The notes beneath the pieces are model-generated. The model made no database searches. It was not told where the DNA came from and saw only the letters and a program-made list of their open reading frames with translations. The translations under genes were made by a program, and so were the position numbers. Below, in pieces: positions 1 to 4,693 of a DNA stretch of 6,510 nucleotides. How positions within the stretch are numbered: position 1 is the first letter of the stretch; the number at the start of each line of letters is the position of its first letter. The stretch comes from Candidatus Pelagibacter sp. TMED197 (lineage in GTDB: Bacteria; Pseudomonadota; Alphaproteobacteria; Pelagibacterales; Pelagibacteraceae). The stretch covers positions 22,308 through 28,817 of the forward strand of contig NHIU01000040.1 of NCBI GenBank assembly GCA_002169755.1, read 5' to 3'.

Positions 1-2
1 TA

Positions 3-83
3 AATTTGTTTACTATCAAACACCAAGGTGATTTAAGTAAACATAGACTACATACTACAAAGTACGAAGACCTTTGTAAATAA
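3..83 (+). CDS. Possible C-terminal end of an upstream gene (partial)
   Basis: An open frame enters from the left edge and runs 26 codons to a TAA at 81-83. It would encode the end of a hydrophilic protein finishing HTTKYEDLCK. Its codons (AGA, TTA, AGT, GGT, AAA) resemble those of the neighbouring phage genes. The start lies outside the window and the family is not recognised. A 26-codon open stretch in AT-rich DNA can occur by chance, so this call is tentative. A second frame (2-31) also ends here after nine codons. If the call is right, the gene stops only 9 bases before the tmRNA-like RNA, which affects how that RNA is interpreted. Confidence 0.4.
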   Translation, partial: NLFTIKHQGDLSKHRLHTTKYEDLCK

Positions 84-92
84 TGTGCTTAT

Positions 93-250
93 GGGGGGTG
101 TGGTAGGTTCGACTCGTATTGAAAGACTTTATAGAGAGTAATAGTTGGCGAACTCAAACGCAATTTTAAATGGCAACGAAAATTTTGCTATTGCTGCCTA
201 GTTAATAGGTGACGGAGTTTTGTGGTGTACTTGGCAACAGAAACACCACG
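93..250 (+). ncRNA. ssrA: tmRNA (ssrA) coding half: 5' tRNA-like end plus tag frame; acceptor half not seen
   Basis: tmRNA rescues stalled ribosomes and adds a degradation tag. The 5' end at 93-113 has a run of G, then TGTGG, then the near-invariant TTCGAC (108-113), matching the 5' tRNA-like half of ssrA RNAs. The sequence AACTCAAAC (151-159) leads into a GCA resume codon at 160-162. From there a frame encodes the tag AILNGNENFAIAA and stops at TAG (199-201). Length, the Ala resume codon, the NEN core and the hydrophobic -AA end are all typical of proteolysis tags, and the FAIAA end resembles alphaproteobacterial tags. A 7-bp hairpin (222-249) follows. No T-arm, acceptor 3' strand or CCA is found downstream, so a one-piece molecule is unlikely. 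Alphaproteobacteria use permuted two-piece tmRNA with the acceptor piece encoded upstream, so the partner may lie left of the window. The exact 5' end (93 or 94) and the 3' end are uncertain. Confidence 0.75.
222..249 (+). other. 7-bp hairpin after the tmRNA tag
   Basis: GTGGTGT (222-228) pairs perfectly with ACACCAC (243-249) around a 14-base loop. It lies 20 bases after the tag stop codon and before the gp33 start. It could be a structural helix of the tmRNA coding piece, a 3' processing element, or a weak terminator; no clear U-run follows. Confidence 0.5.
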
Positions 251-251
251 C

Positions 252-280
252 TTTACATTTAATAGAATAAGTGATATATT
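252..280 (+). promoter_or_regulatory. Candidate sigma70-type promoter for the gp33-gp59 operon
   Basis: TTTACA (252-257, five of six to consensus) is followed by a 17-base spacer and TATATT (275-280, five of six). The predicted start of transcription is at about 287-288, directly at the gp33 ATG. The stretch is very AT-rich, so a chance match is possible, but the spacing is ideal and the same TATATT -10 recurs upstream of the peroxiredoxin gene. Confidence 0.45.
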
Positions 281-287
281 ATATAAT

Positions 288-506
288 ATGAATAGCAAAG
301 AATTTACAAATAAAATAAACGATATAGTTAAAGAAAAAAAACCAATAACTTATATTGACGCAATAGTACACTATTGTGAATCTCAAAACATTGAAGTAGA
401 AACTACTTCAAGATTAATCTCAAAATCACTAAAAGAAAAAATCAAAGCTGAGGCTATAAATGCCAATATGCTTAAGATTAAGAAAGGTGGTACTTTACCT
501 GTATGA
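288..506 (+). CDS. 33: gp33-like late-transcription coactivator
   Basis: This 72-aa protein resembles the T4 gp33 family of late-transcription coactivators. In T4, gp33 bridges host RNA polymerase and the gp45 sliding clamp so that the gp55-containing enzyme fires at TATAAATA promoters. Visible support is the family-like pattern YIDAIVHYCESQNIEVE (22-38) followed by SLKEKIKAEAINANMLK (47-63). This is the helical segment ending in KIKAEA that I associate with marine T4-like gp33. It is shorter than T4 gp33 (about 112 aa), and no obvious clamp-binding tail is visible after GGTLPV. The ATG at 288 is chosen over the GTG at 222 because the upstream extension runs through the tmRNA hairpin. No clear RBS precedes it. 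Its position beside gp59 and gp32 matches the T4 neighbourhood. Two late promoters in this window would be its targets. Confidence 0.8.
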   Translation: MNSKEFTNKINDIVKEKKPITYIDAIVHYCESQNIEVETTSRLISKSLKEKIKAEAINANMLKIKKGGTLPV

Positions 507-646
507 ATGGCTTAGAAATGTTATATCATATGTTGTTTGTTGAGTATGATAAAGGTCTATGGGGAATAATAGCATTAGGTGTCATATTCACTATTATAAG
601 TATTGTTATGGATTATGGTTATAGCGAGACTAGGGATAAACATTAA
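503..646 (+). CDS. 47-aa single-pass membrane miniprotein
   Basis: This short gene begins at ATG 503, overlapping the gp33 stop as ATGA, and ends in a TAA that overlaps the gp59 ATG as TAATG. Such end-to-end stitching argues that it is translated by coupling. The GGTGG at 486-490 is a possible though distant RBS. The product is a short polar N-terminus, one strongly hydrophobic segment GLWGIIALGVIFTIISIV (residues 18-35), and a charged tail ending SETRDKH. That gives one transmembrane helix, with no signal-peptidase site evident. The family is not recognised. Small one-TM proteins are common in T4-like early operons, often with unknown roles at the host membrane; no function is claimed here. 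Confidence 0.7.
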   Translation: MNGLEMLYHMLFVEYDKGLWGIIALGVIFTIISIVMDYGYSETRDKH

Positions 647-1257
647 TGTATGGTGGATTTGATGTATATAAAGTATATCTTGGTGTTAAACTACACTTTA
701 CAACCGATACATATGATTATATAAAATATGGTGGTAAAACAAATGCAACGCTGGATACATTCACTAAAAGAAAAGATAGATATTTTTTTCATAAGTTATC
801 TAAGCGATTTAATGAACGAGATATCTTGGATTATTTTGTTGCTAATTTTGTTATTAATGGCGACAAGTGGATAGGAAATTTATTAAACAATGAAGGTACT
901 GACAATTACACCAGATATAAAAAGTATAAAGAGTCTTTTAGATATCACTTTAGGGACGATTGCGTACGGATTAATGATGATTTTAGCAACAAGCGTATTT
1001 CTTTTGATGATGGTTTGGGCGTATCTAATGGACAACATCCTAGACTCTTACGATTACTTATTCAAGGGAAAATTAAACACGAAACCACCATCTATCTGGA
1101 TAAACACCTTGCGTTTTTCAAAAATTGGGATAAAGATATTAATGAAAAAGTTGTATGGCCTAAAATCTCACATACGATTACCAGATTTAAGCCGTTTTTA
1201 AATTTTAATGTGACAGAAGCAAAAATGATTATGAAAGAGGTATTTGTTAATGATTAA
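646..1257 (+). CDS. 59: gp59-like replicative helicase loader
   Basis: This 203-aa protein is close in length to T4 gp59 (217 aa), which loads the gp41 helicase onto gp32-coated forked DNA. The N-terminal part FDVYKVYLGVKLHF (5-18), DYIKYGGK (24-31), then TFTKRKDRYFFHKLSKR (38-54), followed by VANFVINGDKWIGNLL (65-80), matches the pattern I know from marine T4-like gp59 proteins. The segment HPRLLRLLIQGKIKHETTIYL (131-151) fits the second helical domain. The protein is basic, as expected for a fork-DNA binder. The start ATG overlaps the upstream stop, with AGGGA (632-636) nine bases before it. It acts with gp32, encoded downstream, so the two partners are genetically linked as in T4. Confidence 0.82.
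   Translation: MYGGFDVYKVYLGVKLHFTTDTYDYIKYGGKTNATLDTFTKRKDRYFFHKLSKRFNERDILDYFVANFVINGDKWIGNLLNNEGTDNYTRYKKYKESFRYHFRDDCVRINDDFSNKRISFDDGLGVSNGQHPRLLRLLIQGKIKHETTIYLDKHLAFFKNWDKDINEKVVWPKISHTITRFKPFLNFNVTEAKMIMKEVFVND
1234..1240 (+). promoter_or_regulatory. Ribosome binding site that fixes the ATG at 1250
   Basis: AAAGAGG lies nine bases before ATG 1250 but only three before an in-frame TTG at 1244. The spacing favours the ATG as the real start of the membrane protein. Confidence 0.6.
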
Positions 1258-1579
1258 AGAAGTGAAAGATGAATATGATAAGTGGAAACCTAAACTAGAT
1301 GATAAAATCAAGGCATTAAATTCATCAAGAGTATTTAAAAAGGTAACACCAAAAGGTGATTTATCTTGGTACGTAAAATGGTTTTCATCTTTAGTAATAC
1401 TATCAGGTATGGTATTGACATCATCAAGTATAGAACCTTGGAATATGTGGACACATTTAATAGGTGTGTCTGGTTGGTTAATTGTAGGTATGATGTGGCA
1501 CGACAGAGCATTGATAATGTTAAATGGTGTTGCTATCTTTATATTTGCAAGTGGACTAGTAAATTATTATTATGGCTAA
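1250..1579 (+). CDS. Small membrane protein with about three transmembrane helices
   Basis: This 109-aa protein has a charged, probably cytoplasmic N-terminus (1-38, rich in Lys and Asp). Three hydrophobic stretches follow: WFSSLVILSGMVLTSSS (44-60), MWTHLIGVSGWLIVGMMW (66-83) and ALIMLNGVAIFIFASGLV (87-104). The HDR triad (84-86) sits in the short loop before the last helix. I have the impression of a conserved family in marine T4-like phages, but cannot name a function. The gene starts inside the last codons of gp59 and its stop overlaps the next ATG by 8 bases, so it belongs to the gp33-gp59 operon. An inner-membrane location in the infected host is inferred. A role in superinfection exclusion or membrane remodelling would be speculation. 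Confidence 0.75.
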   Translation: MIKEVKDEYDKWKPKLDDKIKALNSSRVFKKVTPKGDLSWYVKWFSSLVILSGMVLTSSSIEPWNMWTHLIGVSGWLIVGMMWHDRALIMLNGVAIFIFASGLVNYYYG

Positions 1580-2498
1580 ATATTTTGATGAAGAGTGGCC
1601 AAAAGAAGAAGAGATATTAAACATTGGTCTTAAAATGTCAAGACAAAATAAACTAGATAGAACAAAAATGAGTAGAGCATTTTGTATAGGCAATGGTGAA
1701 TCAAGATTAGGTTTTGATTTAGAGAGATTACGACCACTAGGTACCATTATGGGTTGTAATGCATTGTACAGAGATTTTAAACCAGACGCAATTGTTTCAG
1801 TAGACCACGGTATTATGCACGAAATATACCATAGTGGTATTTGTTTTGAAATACCATCATACTTTAGAGATTGGACAAAAGTACCTGTACACTTATATAA
1901 ACTAATGGTAGAAGGTAATATATCTGAATTAGATGTAGACCTAATTAAAAATACCAAAGGCGTATTTACTTCTAACGAAAAAGGTCTGGCTGAAGAGTTT
2001 GTATTTCACGGTTCTAAATTAGAAGGCCTAGCACATATTATAAAAAAGAATAAAGAAGTTATAGAGAAAAAAATTAGTGTAGGACAAATTAAGATTTCTT
2101 GGATACACCCTAAAAAAGATAAGTCAACTAGTTTGACAGATGTTATGGGTAAAGATAGAGGTTGGGCTTGTGGTCCTAGTAGTGGTTATGTTGCTTGTGA
2201 AACATATAAGGCAAAAGAAGTATTTTTGATAGGCCACGATTTAAAATCAAAAACAGACCGAATCAATAACATATACAAAGGGTCAAAACACTATCTGGCA
2301 CCCGAAAATAGCCCTACACCACACGATAATTGGGTAAATCAATGGTTGCAGTTATTTAAATTGTACCCTAACACCACATTTTACAAGGTAAATAGAGATT
2401 TAAACCTAAAAGATAACGTTAATCAACACGTACCAGAGTGGGAAGGCACACAAAATTTATTTTATGTTGACTATTCCAGCATTGACAATCTATCTTAA
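1572..2498 (+). CDS. Rossmann-like protein resembling GT42/DUF115-type enzymes
   Basis: This 308-aa protein is not assigned with certainty. Two regions recall the sialyltransferase (GT42) and DUF115/MptE-like architecture. The first is a glycine motif CIGNGESRLGF (38-48), followed by GCNALYRDFKPDAIVSVDHG (61-80); these enzymes have a similar GNG-S nucleotide-binding loop and then a CN-hydrophobic segment. The second is GPSSGYVACETYKAKEVFLI (201-220) ending in GHD, comparable to the SG-x-A-x-LG-x-x-I-x-L-x-G-x-D block of those families. Histidines at 79, 83, 222 and 251 are possible catalytic or binding residues. If the comparison holds, the enzyme transfers a group from a nucleotide donor, perhaps to modify a glycan or virion component. 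The ATG overlaps the preceding gene by 8 bases and lacks a clear RBS, suggesting coupled translation. It is the last gene before a new promoter. Confidence 0.6.
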   Translation: MAKYFDEEWPKEEEILNIGLKMSRQNKLDRTKMSRAFCIGNGESRLGFDLERLRPLGTIMGCNALYRDFKPDAIVSVDHGIMHEIYHSGICFEIPSYFRDWTKVPVHLYKLMVEGNISELDVDLIKNTKGVFTSNEKGLAEEFVFHGSKLEGLAHIIKKNKEVIEKKISVGQIKISWIHPKKDKSTSLTDVMGKDRGWACGPSSGYVACETYKAKEVFLIGHDLKSKTDRINNIYKGSKHYLAPENSPTPHDNWVNQWLQLFKLYPNTTFYKVNRDLNLKDNVNQHVPEWEGTQNLFYVDYSSIDNLS

Positions 2499-2510
2499 AT
2501 GGTGTATATT
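2482..2510 (+). promoter_or_regulatory. Strong sigma70-type promoter for the peroxiredoxin gene
   Basis: A perfect TTGACA (2482-2487), a 17-base spacer and TATATT (2505-2510, five of six) give a near-consensus host promoter. The -35 box lies in the last codons of the preceding gene. Predicted transcription starts near 2517, leaving a leader of about 30 bases before the ATG at 2548. Confidence 0.7.
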
Positions 2511-2547
2511 AATAAACAATAACTAACGAATAACAAAAGAATAGATT

Positions 2548-3090
2548 ATGAACGGATTACAAATACCAAAGGTTACATTTAGAACAAGAGTTGGTGATGA
2601 GGTAGAGACAGACGGTGGTTGTGCTATCGGTGGTCAATGGCTTAATAAAACAACAGACGATTACTTTAAGGGTAAAAGAGTTGTATTGTTTAGCTTACCA
2701 GGTGCATTTACACCTACTTGCTCATCACAACAATTACCAGGATTTGAAGAAGAGTATGCTCAAATTAAATTATTAGGCATAGACGAAGTTTATTGTGTAT
2801 CAGTTAATGACTCTTATGTAATGAATGCTTGGTCAAATCATATGAATATAAAAAGTGTTAAGATGATACCTGATGGTTCAGGTAACTTTACAAGATTTAT
2901 GGGAATGCTAATTGGTAAAAACCATTTAGGTTTCGGTAATAGGAGTTGGAGATATATGGCAGTTATTAATGACGGCACAATTGAGAAATGGTTTCAAGAA
3001 CCAGGTATCAATAATGAAGGCATTGATGATGACCCATACTTTGAAACAACACCAAAAAATATGGTAGATTATTTACGTAATGCTAAGTAA
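2548..3090 (+). CDS. Peroxiredoxin, Prx5-like thiol peroxidase
   Basis: Peroxiredoxins reduce hydrogen peroxide and organic peroxides using a reactive cysteine. The active-site block SLPGAFTPTCSSQQLPGFEE (49-68) carries the invariant Pro, Thr and peroxidatic Cys58 of the Prx5/AhpC-TSA fold. The helper arginine is present in GFGNRSWRYMAVINDG (128-143; Arg132 or Arg135), and VSVNDSYVMNAW (84-95) is the usual Prx5 block after the central strand. At 180 aa it is slightly longer than typical Prx5 (about 160 aa). Other cysteines are Cys24, Cys59-adjacent none, and Cys83, so the resolving partner is unclear and it may act as a one-Cys enzyme or use host thiols. It is a host-type metabolic gene between replication genes, with its own sigma70-like promoter. 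Protecting the infected cell from photochemical or infection-induced peroxide is an inference. A weak purine stretch AAAAGA is the only RBS candidate. Confidence 0.92.
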   Translation: MNGLQIPKVTFRTRVGDEVETDGGCAIGGQWLNKTTDDYFKGKRVVLFSLPGAFTPTCSSQQLPGFEEEYAQIKLLGIDEVYCVSVNDSYVMNAWSNHMNIKSVKMIPDGSGNFTRFMGMLIGKNHLGFGNRSWRYMAVINDGTIEKWFQEPGINNEGIDDDPYFETTPKNMVDYLRNAK

Positions 3091-3096
3091 AACTAT

Positions 3097-3104
3097 TATA
3101 AATA
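3097..3104 (+). promoter_or_regulatory. T4-type late promoter upstream of gp32
   Basis: TATAAATA is the exact core of T4 late promoters, recognised by RNA polymerase with gp55 and activated by gp33 and gp45. With the T4 geometry, transcription would begin near 3110, about 60 bases before the gp32 ATG. It stands 7 bases after the peroxiredoxin stop, in intergenic DNA. Confidence 0.65.
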
Positions 3105-3110
3105 ACTATG

Positions 3111-3170
3111 AAGGCGATAATATAGCCTACACAAATACAACGAACATATTTAATACAAAGGAGATATAAT
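3111..3170 (+). promoter_or_regulatory. AT-rich gp32 leader with strong ribosome binding site
   Basis: The leader holds a nearly G-free tract (about 3129-3159, one G) followed by AAAGGAG (3157-3163), seven bases before the ATG. T4 gp32 represses its own mRNA by binding an unstructured leader around its RBS. A G-poor tract here would suit the same control, but that is inferred by analogy. Confidence 0.45.
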
Positions 3171-4067
3171 ATGGATTTTGAAAGTTTAAAATCAAGTGCT
3201 TCTAACTTTGATAAGATAACAAAAGCATTAGAAGCTTCATCAGAAAAACCAGAGTCCTCTGGTAATTCTAAAAACAAATATCAAGACGACAGAATTTGGA
3301 AACCTGAACTAGATAAAACTGGTAATGGTTATGCAGTAGTCAGATTCTTGCCAGCAAGTACAGGCGAAGAAATGCCTTGGCAAAGAGTTTGGTCTCACGC
3401 TTTCCAAGATAAAGGCGGTTGGTATATTGAAAATTCTTTAACGACACTAAATCAAAAAGACCCGGTGTCCGAAGAGAATACAAGATTATGGAACACAGGT
3501 GTTGATAGTGATAAGGAAATTGCTCGTAAGAGAAAAAGAAAATTATCATACTACTCAAACATCTTTGTTGTATCAGACCCAAAACATCCTGAAAACGAAG
3601 GCAAAGTTTTTATATTTAAATTTGGTAAGAAAATCTTTGATAAGATTACCGAAGCAATGCAGCCAGCGTTTGATGATGAGACACCAATTAACCCATTTGA
3701 TTTTTGGAAAGGTGCAAACTTCAAACTAAAAATCAGAAAAGTAGATGGTTATTGGAACTACGATAAGTCTGAATTTGAGAGTGTTAGCCAAATCAAAGAG
3801 AGTGATGAAGATATCAAATCTATTTGGTCTAAGCAATACCCTCTAAACCCTTTTGTTGACCCTAGTAATTTTAAGACCTATGATGAACTCAAAGAGAAAC
3901 TGAATAGGGTAATTATGGGACAACGAAACACAGAAACCGTGGAAAATGTAGACCTCCCACCACAATCCACAACGTCTGTGCCAAGCTCAAGTGATGTTAA
4001 ATCTGAGCCTGCTAGCGAAGATGATGATACTTTATCATATTTTAGTAAATTAGCAGACGAAGATTAA
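3171..4067 (+). CDS. 32: gp32-like single-stranded DNA-binding protein, lacking zinc cysteines
   Basis: gp32 coats ssDNA during replication, recombination and repair and recruits gp59, polymerase and primosome. The 298-aa length matches T4 gp32 (301 aa). The core is clear: WKPELDKTGNGYAVVRFLP (43-61), WSHAF (74-78), GGWYIENSLTT (82-92), then KEIARKRKRKLSYYSNIFVV (115-134), the basic segment equivalent to the T4 RKRKL-type motif. NEGKVFIFKFGKKIFDKI (142-159) and INPFDFWKGANFKLKIRKV (173-191) follow. The acidic C-terminus SEDDDTLSYFSKLADED (282-298) corresponds to the partner-binding A domain. The protein contains no cysteine: positions of the T4 zinc ligands read ENS (89) and DPVS (97-100), whereas His76 is kept. 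The ATG has an excellent RBS, AAAGGAG. A late promoter lies upstream and a hairpin terminator downstream, so gp32 may be a one-gene unit. Confidence 0.95.
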   Translation: MDFESLKSSASNFDKITKALEASSEKPESSGNSKNKYQDDRIWKPELDKTGNGYAVVRFLPASTGEEMPWQRVWSHAFQDKGGWYIENSLTTLNQKDPVSEENTRLWNTGVDSDKEIARKRKRKLSYYSNIFVVSDPKHPENEGKVFIFKFGKKIFDKITEAMQPAFDDETPINPFDFWKGANFKLKIRKVDGYWNYDKSEFESVSQIKESDEDIKSIWSKQYPLNPFVDPSNFKTYDELKEKLNRVIMGQRNTETVENVDLPPQSTTSVPSSSDVKSEPASEDDDTLSYFSKLADED

Positions 4068-4093
4068 TCTTTCTCTCTCAATCACGAATGCTT

Positions 4094-4126
4094 AACCCTT
4101 AGCGAGAAATCGCTAAGGGTTTTCTT
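4094..4126 (+). terminator. Rho-independent terminator after gp32
   Basis: AACCCTTAGCGA (4094-4105) pairs perfectly with TCGCTAAGGGTT (4110-4121) around a GAAA tetraloop, giving a 12-bp stem. The descending arm runs into TTTTCTT. It lies 26 bases after the gp32 stop and separates gp32 from the structural operon. Confidence 0.9.
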
Positions 4127-4133
4127 ATAAATA
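4126..4133 (+). promoter_or_regulatory. T4-type late promoter of the baseplate operon
   Basis: An exact TATAAATA begins within the terminator's T-tract. In T4 late promoters the core spans about -13 to -6, which places +1 at 4139, the A of the next ATG. It would drive the structural genes after gp32 transcription has been terminated. Confidence 0.8.
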
Positions 4134-4138
4134 GTGGT

Positions 4139-4693
4139 ATGGTAAATATATTTAATCCACTAGTTGATTTACAAGACAAACAATTCAAATCGGCGTCTTG
4201 GTATCGTAATGCAGCTTCATTAATATCAGATAGAGCAACATCTGGTAAGTTAATGAGAGACGGCAAGTTATTAGGTAGACCAAGTGCAGGCAGAATGTCT
4301 ATGTTTGTATATGACCCTAAAACAAAAGCAAAACTACCATTTTACGATACATTTCCACTAGTATTACCTATTGATACGTTTAGAGGAGGTTTTATAGGTT
4401 TAAACTTTCATTATCTTCCCTACGGTTTACGTTATAAATTATTAGACCAATTACAGCAGTTTAGTACAAACTCAAAGTTTGACCAATCAACAAGATTACA
4501 GGTCACGTATGACGCAGTAAAGAATATTGGTTTAATAAAACCAGCCATTAAAAAATACCTTTGGCGTTATGTAAGAAGTAATTTTTTAAGAGTTGATGTA
4601 CAAGAAATGGCGATTGCAATATACTTACCAGTTGCTAAATTTAATAAAGCAAGTATTGGTCAAGTATTCGCAGATAGTAGGAGAAAAATCTAA
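4139..4693 (+). CDS. Conserved T4-like structural-operon protein, function unassigned
   Basis: The 184-aa product is soluble and basic, with no signal peptide or membrane segment. Conspicuous blocks are ASWYRNAASLISDRATSGKL (19-38), GRPSAGRMSMFVYDPKTKAK (46-65) and LPFYDTFPLVLPIDTFRGGF (66-85), followed by IGLNFHYLPYGLRYKLLDQL (86-105). I recall similar proteins in marine T4-like phages beside baseplate genes, but cannot link it confidently to a T4 gene number. Virion or baseplate assembly is inferred only from its place as first gene of the late operon, sharing TAATG with the tail-tube-like gene. The late promoter is so close that the mRNA may have no leader, and no RBS is seen before the ATG. 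The next in-frame ATG (residue 40) would delete the conserved N-terminal block, so 4139 is preferred. Confidence 0.75.
   Translation: MVNIFNPLVDLQDKQFKSASWYRNAASLISDRATSGKLMRDGKLLGRPSAGRMSMFVYDPKTKAKLPFYDTFPLVLPIDTFRGGFIGLNFHYLPYGLRYKLLDQLQQFSTNSKFDQSTRLQVTYDAVKNIGLIKPAIKKYLWRYVRSNFLRVDVQEMAIAIYLPVAKFNKASIGQVFADSRRKI

Noticed and set aside
222..287. GTG-initiated 22-residue extension of gp33
   Set aside because: It runs through the 7-bp hairpin of the tmRNA-like RNA and has no RBS; the gp33-like sequence begins at the ATG at 288.
890..1201. A 103-codon open frame inside gp59
   Set aside because: It lies wholly within the better supported gp59 frame, in another register, and has no RBS or recognisable product.
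1556..1957. A 133-codon open frame on the minus strand
   Set aside because: It is antisense to the 308-aa gene with no family resemblance; all supported genes are on the + strand.
3108..3125. Five-codon upstream frame in the gp32 leader
   Set aside because: It is too short to support, has no RBS, and its ATG is at or before the predicted late transcription start.
4384..4390. Perfect AGGAGGT Shine-Dalgarno-like tract
   Set aside because: It falls inside the 184-aa gene and no start codon follows at a suitable distance; it simply encodes Arg-Gly-Gly.
4433..4440. TATAAATT resembling a late promoter
   Set aside because: It has one mismatch to the late-promoter core and lies inside a coding sequence with no gene start nearby.
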